From positions 186,001 to 250,000 of the forward strand of contig NZ_JAKRNU010000001.1 of NCBI RefSeq assembly GCF_022346545.1: a stretch of DNA of 64,000 bases, written 5' to 3'. Positions 17,207 to 26,925 of this stretch are shown here, piece after piece. A program made the translations under genes and the position numbers. Under the pieces are notes generated by a model, which was not told the DNA's origin, did no database searches, and was given only the letters and a program-made list of their open reading frames with translations. How positions within the stretch are numbered: position 1 is the first letter of the stretch; each line of letters starts with the position of its first letter. Origin of the DNA: Sporosarcina sp. ACRSM (GTDB lineage Bacteria; Bacillota; Bacilli; Bacillales_A; Planococcaceae).

Positions 17207-20200
17207 TCAGACCATCTCCTTTACGCGTAAGCGATCATACACTTTCTTCCATTCCTCCAGCTGTTCCGTTCCTTGCAACAAGGATCTTTCCGATGCGATT
17301 TGATTCAAGCCCTCTTTCAATAAATGCTGCCTGAGTCCTTCCGCTTCGCTTTCAATCCAACTGTCCGCCCATTTGGCCAGTTCTTCTTTCTCCTGACCTA
17401 GATAAGTGGAAGCATCCTGTTTCAGCAGTTCACCGAGACGGTCTTTCAAGACGTCCCGCTCCCCTTTTTCAAAAAACGCTTTTTGGTTTTTAAACAGCTT
17501 ATTGACACTGCTATAGACACTCGGATCCGCAAATGGTGTCGCAAAGGTCAACATCTCCGCTTCCTGCGGCTCATACGGCGAAGGGACGATGGAATTGTCC
17601 AAGTCGTTCAAATGGTTCAATTCAATGCGTTGGCGATCCCTGATCTGCTTTTTCATGAAGTTCAGCATCCGTAAATTCGTCACTTTCAACTCCTGTGTCA
17701 AATCGAATCCGATCATTCCGACCGTTTCAGCAAGCGCCCCTTTTAATGCTCGCTCTGCCGAGTTGTTCACAAAGACGGATGGACTATACGCTTCTTTGAA
17801 AAAGTCGCTGTAACGCAGGAAGACGCGTTGCAAAATGTAATAAATGAGCTCTTCCAATTCGTTATGGGTCGCTTTCGTCAACACTTCCGCAAACTGATAG
17901 GCGAAATGGCGGCGTACTTCCCCTTCCAAACGGTTCAACTCTTCCAATCGTTCCGCTTTCCGTGTCCGGTTCGCTTCCGTACGGGAAATGAGCGAAGACA
18001 GGCGTTCAATCGTTTTCACTGTTTCCTCTTCAAGTGCCTGAACGGCAAGCCCTTTCAGATCATTCTCCAAGAAATGATGGAATTCCTTTTCAAACGGCGT
18101 CATAAAAGGATCCGCTTGACCGTTCACCTTTGCTTCAAGCGCCTGCAAGCTTGAAATGCCATGTACACGCGGATGACGGATGCCGAATTTCCGCAACTCA
18201 TCCCCGACAAACGTTTTGACGGCTTCCGCTTCCTCTTCATTCGCCGCCAAATCGATCGCGTTAACGATGAAGAACATCTTGTCGAGTTCAAACGCATCTT
18301 TCACGCGTCCCAATTGGACAAGAAACTCCCGATCCGCCCTAGCAAATGCATGATTATAATACGTGACAAAAAGAATGGCATCGGCGTTACGGATATATTC
18401 AAAAGCGACATCGGTATGGCGAGCATTGATGGAGTCAGCTCCCGGTGTATCCACCAAGGTGATCCCTTTTCTTGTCAATTCACAATCATAATAGAAATCG
18501 ATTGATTCGACAAAACAGCTTCTGTCTTCCTCAGCAACAAATTTCACAAATTCATCGCGCTTCGCTTTGATGACCGTACCGAGTGCTTCCCGGTACACCG
18601 GATAACCTTTTTGGAATGCACTGATGAACGCTTTATGGATATGGAGATGCTCTTCCTGCAATTCCGTCTGGAGCGCGGCCTCTGCCTTTTGGTATGCATC
18701 GTCCAATGACAAAGCTTTTATGCCCAGCGCCTCCAATGACCGGAGGACATCCTCCGTCATCCGCTCCTCCGTTTTCAACAGGACATCCGCCGTGCAATCT
18801 TCTTTCCCAGACGTAACCGGACGAATCCGATTAATCGCTGCCGTTGTCGGGTTTGGAGAGACCGGCAAAACTTTTTCTCCGATCAATGCATTGGAAAACG
18901 ATGATTTCCCTGCACTGAAAGCACCGAACAACGCTACGGTAAATTCCTGACCATCCAATCGATCCGCTTTTTTGTGTAAATATTCCGCCGCTTCCAGGAA
19001 ACCAGGAATCTTTTCCACCGCTTGTGCCACTTGCATCGCCTGCTCGGAGACAGTTCCCGCATTGGCGACATCGGATTCCGCATGAGCCGGCGACAGTTCC
19101 GGTTCCCTTGTTGCCTCTTGTTGTGCGCTATCTACTTCATCTGTTCCCTCAAATTCAAGTGTTTGCAACGTTTCACGTGTTTGCCACTTTTCCAGAAGTG
19201 CATCGCGCGCGATTGTCATCTGTTTGGATGGGTTAGCCATTTCTTTTTCCACGTTTTCCAGTTTCTGTTGCACTTCTTCTACTTGGAAAAGTGCCATTCG
19301 TTTTTCTTCAAGAAGGCGTACTTTCTGTTCAAGAGGACCTGCTTGTTCATTTCCGGATTGGGCTGTGATGCGAGCCATTTCGTGCTTCCAGTCATCTGTC
19401 ATTTTACGGAAAGCATGCTGGATCACCGTCCGCATCCGTTCGGAATAGTTCAAGACAGTATCGCCCGTGATCACTTCCGACACATTGAATTCTTTCTCCA
19501 GCTCTGCAAATGGAACCGTGAAATCCATCCCATCGATGGCAAGCGATCGGTCGTCTGTTAAGATTCCCGCTTCTTTCAAAGATTTTTTCATCAATGTTTT
19601 CAAATGTACTTCAATCTGTGCATGGACAAGTTTTCCGATATTTTCGGCCAATGCGTTTTTCCGGCGTTCCCTTTCCTCCGCCGTTTTTTTGGCTCCGAAT
19701 AGAAACCCGACTTTGAAACGTGAAGACAACGATTCCAAATAGTCCTTTAACAGCTCCCGTGTTTCATAAGGCGTAATCGCAGCACTTTGCAGCAAATCGT
19801 TCTGTGCCCGATCAAAATTCGCGGCGAATGCATCTTCCGATAGTAAAGAGAGCATCTTTTCCGCCTCTGCAAGCTCCGCCAACAGTTCTTCTTTCTGATT
19901 CCATTCTTCGTCCGTCATTCTGTCAGCAAAGGTGTTTTTTCGTTCTTCCAGTTCATCCGTTAGAAATTGACGGTGCTCATCACGCAATTTGACAAGCGTT
20001 TGTTTCGCATTTTCCACAAACTGCTCTTGCCAGTTTTCAATTGAACCATCAACGATCGCCTTCACTTTATTGAAATCATTGTGTTCATGTGCAGCATCCT
20101 TTAATGATGTATAGAAAATCCCTTTCGGCACAACGCCCCACAAGCCGAAAGAATGTTCAACAGATTTTTTGAAGTCCTCGAATGGTAGCTCGCTTTCCCG

Positions 20201-20815
20201 GTGTTTATCGATCTGATTGATGATTAAATAAACATTTTCATTGTAGCGCATTAGCTCTTTCGTAAAGCGGAAGTTCAATTCCGATTGCACATGATTATAA
20301 TCCATCGTATAGAAGACGAGGTCTGCCAAGTGAAGTGCCGATTCCGTCGAAAGTCGATGCGCATCATCCGTGGAATCGACACCCGGCGTATCCATGACTG
20401 TGATTCCATCCGGCAATTTCGACTCCGTGTGTCCGATTTCAACGAGGGAAACCGCCGCCCCGTCCTTACTGAATGATTTGATCGCCGCCGGGAAACCATG
20501 CCCTGCATATTTTGCGGCCGTTCCATCCGAGCGATGGATAATGGCATAGTCCGTCTCCGCTTTCCGTACTTTGACAATATTGGCGCTTGTCGGAATCGGG
20601 CTGGATGGCAACAGATCATCCCCGGTCAATGCATTAATCATTGAAGACTTCCCGGCGGAGAAATGGCCTGCAAAGCCGATTGTATATTCCTTATCGATTA
20701 ATTTATTGGCGAAGTATACCGTTTTCTTAAAACGTTCTTCGTCTTCATTCTGGTTGAAGAGCTGTCCATATAAGGCAGCTTGTTGCAATAGATTGTCCAA
20801 TTCAGGCATGTACAT
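17207..20815 (-). CDS. dynA: bacterial dynamin-like protein DynA, 1202 aa
   Basis: A fused double dynamin with two GTPase modules. First G domain: P-loop GHFSAGKSSMINAL (about 49-62), DTPGVDS, NQIDK. Second: GAFSAGKSSFSNAL (about 630), DTPGADS, NAIDLA. Each is followed by long coiled-coil stalk regions. The length matches B. subtilis DynA (1193 aa), which tethers and fuses membranes and helps cells survive phage and pore-forming stress (family knowledge). The start is the ATG at 20815, with GAGGAAGGG upstream; the open frame goes 32 codons further without a ribosome site. It is followed directly by the sulfurtransferase gene. Confidence 0.94.
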   Translation of the reverse strand: MYMPELDNLLQQAALYGQLFNQNEDEERFKKTVYFANKLIDKEYTIGFAGHFSAGKSSMINALTGDDLLPSSPIPTSANIVKVRKAETDYAIIHRSDGTAAKYAGHGFPAAIKSFSKDGAAVSLVEIGHTESKLPDGITVMDTPGVDSTDDAHRLSTESALHLADLVFYTMDYNHVQSELNFRFTKELMRYNENVYLIINQIDKHRESELPFEDFKKSVEHSFGLWGVVPKGIFYTSLKDAAHEHNDFNKVKAIVDGSIENWQEQFVENAKQTLVKLRDEHRQFLTDELEERKNTFADRMTDEEWNQKEELLAELAEAEKMLSLLSEDAFAANFDRAQNDLLQSAAITPYETRELLKDYLESLSSRFKVGFLFGAKKTAEERERRKNALAENIGKLVHAQIEVHLKTLMKKSLKEAGILTDDRSLAIDGMDFTVPFAELEKEFNVSEVITGDTVLNYSERMRTVIQHAFRKMTDDWKHEMARITAQSGNEQAGPLEQKVRLLEEKRMALFQVEEVQQKLENVEKEMANPSKQMTIARDALLEKWQTRETLQTLEFEGTDEVDSAQQEATREPELSPAHAESDVANAGTVSEQAMQVAQAVEKIPGFLEAAEYLHKKADRLDGQEFTVALFGAFSAGKSSFSNALIGEKVLPVSPNPTTAAINRIRPVTSGKEDCTADVLLKTEERMTEDVLRSLEALGIKALSLDDAYQKAEAALQTELQEEHLHIHKAFISAFQKGYPVYREALGTVIKAKRDEFVKFVAEEDRSCFVESIDFYYDCELTRKGITLVDTPGADSINARHTDVAFEYIRNADAILFVTYYNHAFARADREFLVQLGRVKDAFELDKMFFIVNAIDLAANEEEAEAVKTFVGDELRKFGIRHPRVHGISSLQALEAKVNGQADPFMTPFEKEFHHFLENDLKGLAVQALEEETVKTIERLSSLISRTEANRTRKAERLEELNRLEGEVRRHFAYQFAEVLTKATHNELEELIYYILQRVFLRYSDFFKEAYSPSVFVNNSAERALKGALAETVGMIGFDLTQELKVTNLRMLNFMKKQIRDRQRIELNHLNDLDNSIVPSPYEPQEAEMLTFATPFADPSVYSSVNKLFKNQKAFFEKGERDVLKDRLGELLKQDASTYLGQEKEELAKWADSWIESEAEGLRQHLLKEGLNQIASERSLLQGTEQLEEWKKVYDRLRVKEMV

Positions 20816-20973
20816 TTCGATCCCTTCCTCAATTTCTCTTCCCATCATACCACTTTTCGAGCTCTGAATAATGGAAAAAAATTTTGCTAAAGATTTTTGT
20901 CGAATTCTCATACTCTAGCACGTATTCATGATATGATAGACCCATTGAATCACGACGAAAGGCGGAATGGTAG

Positions 20974-21432
20974 ATGAGTACCTCCAAATATGTACAAATG
21001 ATCTTGAATGGCACCATCACTTCTTTGACAACTGTTATTCCCGTCAAATTAGACGTTCTTCCCCCATCGCTTACCGTTCAACCTTATGTACAAAAGGAAC
21101 TAAGTGTTCTCATTGGGCTTATCGGGGGGATTAAAGGCCGGTTGATCATCGATACCTCAGAGCAAGGGATCGATACAATCGGACAAGCGATGTTCGGCAT
21201 GTCGATCGAAGGGGAAATGATCGAATCGTTCACGGGCGAACTCGGCAATATGGTCGCAGGAAACTTATGTACCCTCCTTGAAAAGGATGGTTTGCACCTT
21301 GATATCTCTCCCCCTACTGTTATGGCGGGGGAAACGAAATTTTTCGGATTCACCCAAGCTTTCAAATTGCCTGTCCGGCTGGAAGATGGGACGATGCTAC
21401 ATGTTTTATTGACAATGGATGAACCAGCTTAA
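20974..21432 (+). CDS. CheX-like chemotaxis phosphatase domain protein, 152 aa
   Basis: A stand-alone CheX/CheC-type domain. The active-site-like motif ESFTGELGNMVAGN (about 84-97) has the Glu and Asn that, in CheX and FliY/CheC, help to dephosphorylate CheY-P; the KFFGFTQAFKLPVRL end is also typical. The 152 aa length is normal for CheX. B. subtilis has CheC and CheD rather than CheX, so this fits Planococcaceae and clostridial types more. The gene is alone, transcribed opposite to dynA, away from a che operon. The ATG at 20974 has an AAAGGCGG site, and a strong terminator follows. Confidence 0.8.
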   Translation: MSTSKYVQMILNGTITSLTTVIPVKLDVLPPSLTVQPYVQKELSVLIGLIGGIKGRLIIDTSEQGIDTIGQAMFGMSIEGEMIESFTGELGNMVAGNLCTLLEKDGLHLDISPPTVMAGETKFFGFTQAFKLPVRLEDGTMLHVLLTMDEPA

Positions 21433-21438
21433 AAGACC

Positions 21439-21476
21439 AAAAAGGATTCTCCCGGTATTGCGGAGAATCCTTTTCA
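21439..21476. terminator. bidirectional terminator between the CheX-like gene and ypvA
   Basis: AAAAGGATTCTCC pairs with GGAGAATCCTTTT around a nine-base loop. It ends two convergent genes. Confidence 0.85.
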
Positions 21477-21485
21477 TTTTGATTT

Positions 21486-23396
21486 TCATTTGATTGTTTG
21501 AATGTCCACAGGGAAAATTCCTTCAATTTCTGCTTTTATTTTTTGATCGTTTTCTTCTAAGAACAGATGGATCGTCCCTGAATCTTCCGATGTCCGGATG
21601 AGTCTGCCTGCCCCTTGGCGCAGCCGCAACAACATGAACGGCACATCCACTTCACGGTATGGATCTTCCGCGTGTTTCCGTTTCGCATCAAAGAGCGGAT
21701 CGGATGGCGGCAAAGGCAAGTCGTAAATGATGACACGGGTCAAGGCGTCTTGTGGGATATCCAACCCTTCCCACAGATGATACGAACAGAGGACTGGAAC
21801 TTGCTTCTGTTGAAAATCGCGGACGAGCGACGAAAGTTCCCGATCGCCTTCAAATGCAATCCGGTCTTGCCAACCGGCGGGTACTTGTTCCTTGAAGCGA
21901 TTCATCGATTTCTCGGATTTAAAGAGAATGAGCGTCTGTTCGCCATCCGCCAGCAGTTCGAGTGCGCGCTCAGCTTTTTCCCCCGCTGTCACATCAGCCG
22001 CGTAGACTTTCATCACTTCATCATAATCAAACGGTGAATCCACGGAGAAGGAGATGAAATTCTCAATACCAAGCCCATCCGCCAAATAGGAGAAATCTTT
22101 CCCGACAGACAGCGTGGCAGATGAAAAGACGATCGGCGTTTTCGATGAAAACAGTTTTTCTTTCAAAATATCGGTCACAAGGCGTGGCATGATGACGAGT
22201 GTCGCTTCCCCTTTACGATCTTCCAACCAATCGACCGCGTCGTTTTGGGAAGTGAACAATCCCATCGAATAAATATATTGGTCCAAATACTCCTCGACCA
22301 TTTTCAAATCATACTCCGGAATGATAAACAATTCCCCTTCGAAAACGAATTCCTCCAGCAGTTCAGTCGAAAGACGGACCGCCTCTTTCCCGATTTCGAG
22401 TAATTCCTCCGTCTTCTCCAGCGCTTTCCGTTCATTATCCGTCGCCTCTGAAAAGGCGTCCAGCATGGTGAAAAACGCTTCATGTGTATCGATCAGCCGC
22501 TCCATCAGCTGCAATGTATGTTCACGGATGCCATCCACCATAATGCGTTCCAACAAGTTTAGCAATGTACTATTTTGCACTTCATAAGTCAACGCACGCT
22601 GAGCGGAATACTCGAGCAAATGCCCTTCATCGAAAACGATCATGGACACTTCCGGCAGCAATGGCAATTGCCCTTGGCGCTTCCGGGATTCCTTCGTCCA
22701 GATATGTTCCATATAGAAATCATGGGAACAAATGATGATCTCCACCGCTTCCCGGTAATGGTTACGATGGATCGTTTGCCCGCATCGATTGCGGACATCA
22801 CATGCTGCACATTGCTGAATCGGGTGGAAATTGACTGTTTTCCATTGTTCATCGCTCAAATCCGGAAAATCCGATCGTTCGCCATACGGGCTGATGGACT
22901 GCAAAGAGGCGTTGCCATGGACAAATTCCGGCAGGCTGTCCTCAATCCATTCAATATATTCCTCGGCAGAAGTATCTCCCGTCTCTTCCAAACGTTTCAA
23001 ACATAAATACTGATCCCTTGCTTTGGCCAGACGTACATCGATATCCAAATCGAGGGCTTCCCCGACTTTTTTAATATCACCGTCTTCTTTCACCAACTGG
23101 TCGATGAGTGTTTCATCCGCACAGGAAATAAGTGCGGGTCTTCCGGTGTAACGGGCATAGGCGATGGCCGGTAACAAATACGCAATCGTTTTTCCCGTCC
23201 CGACACCCGCTTCCGCAAAAAGGACTTGTTTTTCTTTCAATGCCTGCTCGATTTGGAACGCCATGAAGATCTGTTCATCCCGGCATTCAAATCCTTTTTC
23301 TGTCAGGTCATCGTATAACGTATCCCCAATCCAATCATTCAATGATTCGTAGAATGATTTCTCTTTCGATAATGGGAATGGCATCTTACTTTTCAT
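21486..23396 (-). CDS. ypvA: DinG/XPD-type ATP-dependent DNA helicase (YpvA)
   Basis: A superfamily 2 helicase of the XPD/DinG group without an exonuclease domain. Walker A is AGVGTGKT (about 62-69), the DEAH-type box DEGH (about 255-258), and motif VI is LRQGAGRLIR near the C terminus. Cysteines YLC...QCAACDVRNRC lie where the iron-sulfur cluster sits in this family. The 636 aa length fits B. subtilis YpvA, which also lies next to rnpB and ypsC. The start ATG at 23396 has GGAAGGGG upstream. It is probably co-transcribed with the upstream methyltransferase gene, 63 bases away. Confidence 0.9.
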   Translation of the reverse strand: MKSKMPFPLSKEKSFYESLNDWIGDTLYDDLTEKGFECRDEQIFMAFQIEQALKEKQVLFAEAGVGTGKTIAYLLPAIAYARYTGRPALISCADETLIDQLVKEDGDIKKVGEALDLDIDVRLAKARDQYLCLKRLEETGDTSAEEYIEWIEDSLPEFVHGNASLQSISPYGERSDFPDLSDEQWKTVNFHPIQQCAACDVRNRCGQTIHRNHYREAVEIIICSHDFYMEHIWTKESRKRQGQLPLLPEVSMIVFDEGHLLEYSAQRALTYEVQNSTLLNLLERIMVDGIREHTLQLMERLIDTHEAFFTMLDAFSEATDNERKALEKTEELLEIGKEAVRLSTELLEEFVFEGELFIIPEYDLKMVEEYLDQYIYSMGLFTSQNDAVDWLEDRKGEATLVIMPRLVTDILKEKLFSSKTPIVFSSATLSVGKDFSYLADGLGIENFISFSVDSPFDYDEVMKVYAADVTAGEKAERALELLADGEQTLILFKSEKSMNRFKEQVPAGWQDRIAFEGDRELSSLVRDFQQKQVPVLCSYHLWEGLDIPQDALTRVIIYDLPLPPSDPLFDAKRKHAEDPYREVDVPFMLLRLRQGAGRLIRTSEDSGTIHLFLEENDQKIKAEIEGIFPVDIQTIK

Positions 23397-23459
23397 ATGG
23401 AACCCCTTCCTACTTTACATGCAAAAGGAAGAGGCATCTCCTCTTCCACAAATGCTGAC

Positions 23460-24587
23460 TTATTGCTTTTGTCCCCAATACTGGTAAAAATCAGTACGGA
23501 TAAACCCATTGAATAGTTTCCGTTTTTTCGTCGCTTTTTTTCCATACATCGTTTCAAAGTTTTCCAATGAGGAAAGCATATAGACCGACCAAGACGGATG
23601 CTCCTTCATTATACGTCCGAGCATGCGCGTTATGTCCTCCGCTTCTTCAATTTCACCGAGCCGCTCACCATATGGCGGATTCCCGACCATGACGCCGTTC
23701 AATCCTTCCACGGTCAAATCCCTCACATCGCGCTGTTGAAATTGGATTAAATCCATAAAGCCTGCTTCCATCGCATTCTCCTGAGCGACCTTGATCATTC
23801 GCGGGTCCACGTCGGAGCCTATAATATTTAATGGCTGATCATAGTTCGCCACGTCTTCCACTTCTTCCCTAACTTGATCCCAGGCGCTTTTCTTGATCCA
23901 CGGCCATTGTTCACTCAAAAACTCCCGGTTATAACCAGGGGCAATATTCTGTCCCATCATTGCCGCCTCAATAGCGATCGTCCCTGAACCGCAAAACGGA
24001 TCAACGAATGGCCGATCCGGATTCCAGCGCGTCAATTTGACAAGCGCCGCTGCCAGCGTTTCCTTCAACGGGGCATCCCCTTGTCCGACACGATAGCCGC
24101 GCTTATGTAACCCCGTACCGCTGGAGTCGATCGTCAATGTCACTTTATCTTTTAAAATCGATACTTCCAATTTGAACAATGGACCGGATTCATCCAAGAA
24201 GCCGATTCGCTTATAGGCCATTTTCAACCGTTCCACAATCGCTTTTTTCACAATCGCTTGACAATCCGGTACACTGTACAATGTCGACTTCACTGATTTC
24301 CCTGCAACAGGGAATGCCGCATCAACCGGTAAAAAACGTTCCCAAGGAATCGCTTTCGTCTGTTCAAATAAGTCGTCGAACGTCGTCGCGTGAAATTCCC
24401 CCGCGATGATCCGGACACGGTCCGCGACACGCAACCACATATTCGTTTTGGCAATGGCCGTTTCATCCCCTTGGAAATAGATCTTTCCATTATCCGATGT
24501 CGTATTAAAGCCAAGCGCTTTCACTTCATCCGCTACGATCGATTCCAATCCCATTGCGGAAGTGGCGACCAATTTATATTCACTCAC
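23460..24587 (-). CDS. ypsC: THUMP-domain 23S rRNA (guanine-N2) methyltransferase, YpsC/RlmL family
   Basis: An RNA methyltransferase with an N-terminal ferredoxin-like and THUMP region (about 1-150) and a Rossmann SAM-dependent domain (about 160-375). Motif I is FVDPFCGSGTIAIEAA, and the catalytic motif NPPYGER matches N2-guanine methyltransferases. It corresponds to the N-terminal half of E. coli RlmKL and to B. subtilis YpsC. The start is a GTG at 24587, preceded by GGAG at ten bases; the ATG 11 codons upstream gives residues outside the family alignment. It lies just downstream of rnpB, as in Bacillus. Confidence 0.88.
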   Translation of the reverse strand: MSEYKLVATSAMGLESIVADEVKALGFNTTSDNGKIYFQGDETAIAKTNMWLRVADRVRIIAGEFHATTFDDLFEQTKAIPWERFLPVDAAFPVAGKSVKSTLYSVPDCQAIVKKAIVERLKMAYKRIGFLDESGPLFKLEVSILKDKVTLTIDSSGTGLHKRGYRVGQGDAPLKETLAAALVKLTRWNPDRPFVDPFCGSGTIAIEAAMMGQNIAPGYNREFLSEQWPWIKKSAWDQVREEVEDVANYDQPLNIIGSDVDPRMIKVAQENAMEAGFMDLIQFQQRDVRDLTVEGLNGVMVGNPPYGERLGEIEEAEDITRMLGRIMKEHPSWSVYMLSSLENFETMYGKKATKKRKLFNGFIRTDFYQYWGQKQ

Positions 24588-24711
24588 GTTTATCCAACTC
24601 CAATCCCAACATTCAAACAAACTTACAAAATATCAGTATACATAAGGAAGCAAGTTTGCTTTCCCTTATCTATTCTGTACGGTATTCGTCATCATTAAAC
24701 TTCGTTAATTC

Positions 24712-24744
24712 CAAAAGAAAAGCTCTCCACATAATTAGGAGAGC
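24712..24744 (-). terminator. intrinsic terminator of rnpB
   Basis: GCTCTCC pairs with GGAGAGC around a nine-base loop and, read on the minus strand, is followed by TTTTCTTTT. It lies about 20 bases past the 3' end of RNase P RNA. Confidence 0.8.
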
Positions 24745-24763
24745 GGTCGTTTGTACAATAAAA

Positions 24764-25166
24764 CCATAGAAAATCCGATAAGCCATGTTTTGTTCCCGTG
24801 TACTCAAGCGGCTTACGCCTCGTACTTAGGGTGGTAATCATCTATCTACAAGCAAATGCTTGTCCCTTCGTCCGTTCAATTCCTTCAGAAGAGTGCCCCT
24901 ACCATAATTTGGGTTTCTCACTCGTGGGGTTTACCGCGTTCCATCCGACCCGTTTCCGGATCAGCTACGTTACTGTGGCACTGTTCAGGGAACCTCATCC
25001 ATATCCGAAGACTTAGGATTTATTCCCGCCGTCAACGCGCAAAGCGCGATGCCCCGGCTTATTGTTTCGCCGAGCACGAACACTACGGTCATCTCAGATC
25101 CGTGTGAGCATGGACTTTCCTCTACAAAAACAAGTTTTGCAGCGATTACCTGAATTCACTCTATGG
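24764..25166 (-). ncRNA. rnpB: RNase P RNA, type B
   Basis: The catalytic RNA that matures tRNA 5' ends. Conserved blocks are easily read on the minus strand: GAGGAAAGTCCATGCTC near the 5' side, CCACAGTAACG in the middle, GGAACGCGGTAAACCCC, GAGAAACCCAAATT, and GAACAAAACATGGCTTA near the 3' end. The ends are set by helix P1, where CCATAGA at the 5' end pairs with TCTATGG at the 3' end, giving about 403 nt. The type B layout is that of Bacillales. It has its own sigma-A promoter and terminator, between gpsB and ypsC as in Bacillus. Confidence 0.97.
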
Positions 25167-25174
25167 TATTGTTT

Positions 25175-25203
25175 AGTATACAGTACATCAGGTCTATTTT
25201 CAA
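25175..25203 (-). promoter_or_regulatory. sigma-A promoter of rnpB
   Basis: TTGAAA (25198-25203), 17 bases, TATACT (25175-25180), read on the minus strand; transcription would begin about eight bases later, at the P1 helix. Confidence 0.85.
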
Positions 25204-25220
25204 TCCCGATGTCCATTTTT

Positions 25221-25517
25221 TTATTCCTGATCGAAAAGTTTACTGCCAAACACGTGCTTTTCCAGATTGGAAATTCGTTTTAAAATATCGAAGTTTGTCG
25301 TGCCTGCGCTTCCTGCTGCCGGACGTCTTTGAGCGGCAGTCAACTCTTCCTGTAGTTTTGCATTTTCATTGCGCAATTCTGCAATCGTTTTTTTGAAAGT
25401 TTCATAATCTTGGATGACATCATCAAGGAAGAGATCGACTTCTTCCTGGTTATATCCGCGCAGGCCCGTTTTGAATTCTTTTTCAAGAATCTTTTTTGAA
25501 TCCAATTTAATGTCCAT
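25221..25517 (-). CDS. gpsB: cell division regulator GpsB
   Basis: A small DivIVA-like coiled-coil protein that moves the main penicillin-binding protein between side wall and septum and affects kinase PrkC. The N-terminal lipid/PBP-binding region with [20 protein letters not shown] (about 15-34) is followed by a coiled coil (about 35-65), an Ala/Gly/Pro linker and a short C-terminal helix (about 75-95). Its 98 aa length is normal. The binding partner PBP1 (ponA) is in this same window at 30409-33102. It lies directly before rnpB, as in B. subtilis (ypsB-rnpB). The usual neighbour ypsA is absent. Confidence 0.94.
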   Translation of the reverse strand: MDIKLDSKKILEKEFKTGLRGYNQEEVDLFLDDVIQDYETFKKTIAELRNENAKLQEELTAAQRRPAAGSAGTTNFDILKRISNLEKHVFGSKLFDQE

Positions 25518-25644
25518 GAAAATCGCCCTTCCGTCTATGTTTACATACGGTCGATTATAGCATAATACACCTCTACCTGTCTTGCCAAGCGGCGCGAGCT
25601 ATCCGACCCTTCCACGTGGGAAAACTTTCAATCCGCTACACATG

Positions 25645-26925
25645 TCAACTCTTGGCGCCCGATGTCGTTTCTTGCGCTTCCCCAGGAAATAATTTTCGTT
25701 GGATTCTTATTTCCCGTTTTGCAAACGCAGTACTCGCCCGAATCCGAAACCGTTCCGACAGTTCGGGATCCACTTGCAGATGCCAAATCGCCTCTTTCGT
25801 TACGCGGTTTGCCTCCCCCCACTCCTTCAGCCTATGCTCATACAGCTTGGCCAATTCCTCCAGGGCAATAATCCGTTCCCTGCCCGCAAGCCCCGTCGAT
25901 GCGATCGTGAAGGATTGGACTGCCTCCTGATATGCCTGTTCTCGCTTTAAAATAAAACCGAGATGAAAATGTGTCATCGGATGATCCACGCCATATTCCG
26001 CAATGGATTGTTCAAAAATGAATTTACTTCGCTCATATGATTTCAAGTCTGCAAACCATTTCCCGATATTCGTCTGGGTGACGGCAGATGCCGACACTTC
26101 CGTTTTCAGCAATAAATCCGTCGAACGGATATATAAAGTAACGAGGGATAGGATATCCCACTCATTATGGTCGAGCACTTTCATCAGAAGTTCCGCACGA
26201 CCATTTTTCACTGCATCTTGGTAAATGATCGGCGCCATATGTCCAGGGATATCCCCTTCCCGCTTGAAACCAAGCTGTTTTTCTTCAATGGCCGGCAGCC
26301 GGAATGTTCCCATTTCATCTTTCCAAATACGACGTGAACCGTGTAGCAAGTCGATTTGAGTGTGCGTAAGCAACGGGGGGATTACATTCCGATTCATCGT
26401 CCAACGCGTCTCCAACTGTGGAACATCGAAACTTTTTCCGTTATAGGTCACGAGTGTCGTAGACTGTTTCCACAAATCTGACGCATATAGAAAGGCCGCT
26501 TCATGATCAGGACCCGGCAGGACATACTGCGTCAGTTTAAAACTGGAGGCTGTCTGTTCAATGAACCCCATCAGGAAAATGAGCGTTCCGGCGCCTTTCA
26601 ATCCGGTCGTTTCCGTATCGAAAAACAACAGCGGCTTTGAGAAATCCGGTGATAACGGGTGCGGCTCACCGGACTTCCTCCATTCATCAACGGTCGCTTT
26701 CAGACCGGAAAGAACGATATCGCCATGCCGATGATCGGAATGATATTCCACAATCCGTTTATAGACGATGCCATGCTTATTTTGCTCTTTCGTCAATCCT
26801 GCATCCAGCCATTGTTGTTCATAAGAGGGTGCCGGAATTTCTTTTTTCACTTCTGGCACCACTTTATCTGCCGGCTTCTTTTTTAGTAGCTTCTTCATCT
26901 GCATCAGTTTTTGTTCATAGGACAT
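25645..26925 (-). CDS. mrfB: mitomycin repair exonuclease MrfB (YprB)
   Basis: A DEDD-type 3'-5' exonuclease (ribonuclease H-like fold) with a C-terminal helical repeat, as in B. subtilis MrfB, which works with MrfA in a UvrABC-independent excision path for mitomycin C lesions (family knowledge). The first DEDD motif is FFDTETTGLKG (about 106-116); YNGKSFDVPQLE is the third. Residues about 300-410 are TPR-like. The start is the ATG at 26925, with GGGAGGG upstream, overlapping the end of mrfA by 11 bases, so the two are translationally coupled. The open frame extends 14 codons further upstream without a ribosome site. Confidence 0.9.
   Translation of the reverse strand: MSYEQKLMQMKKLLKKKPADKVVPEVKKEIPAPSYEQQWLDAGLTKEQNKHGIVYKRIVEYHSDHRHGDIVLSGLKATVDEWRKSGEPHPLSPDFSKPLLFFDTETTGLKGAGTLIFLMGFIEQTASSFKLTQYVLPGPDHEAAFLYASDLWKQSTTLVTYNGKSFDVPQLETRWTMNRNVIPPLLTHTQIDLLHGSRRIWKDEMGTFRLPAIEEKQLGFKREGDIPGHMAPIIYQDAVKNGRAELLMKVLDHNEWDILSLVTLYIRSTDLLLKTEVSASAVTQTNIGKWFADLKSYERSKFIFEQSIAEYGVDHPMTHFHLGFILKREQAYQEAVQSFTIASTGLAGRERIIALEELAKLYEHRLKEWGEANRVTKEAIWHLQVDPELSERFRIRASTAFAKREIRIQRKLFPGEAQETTSGAKS

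Noticed and set aside
19022-19561. 179-codon frame antisense to dynA
   Set aside because: A long shadow frame of the dynamin gene, rich in Cys, Phe and His as antisense translations often are, and with no ribosome site.
24798-25107. Short frames on the plus strand across 24.8-25.1 kb
   Set aside because: They are antisense to RNase P RNA, whose conserved blocks explain the region fully.
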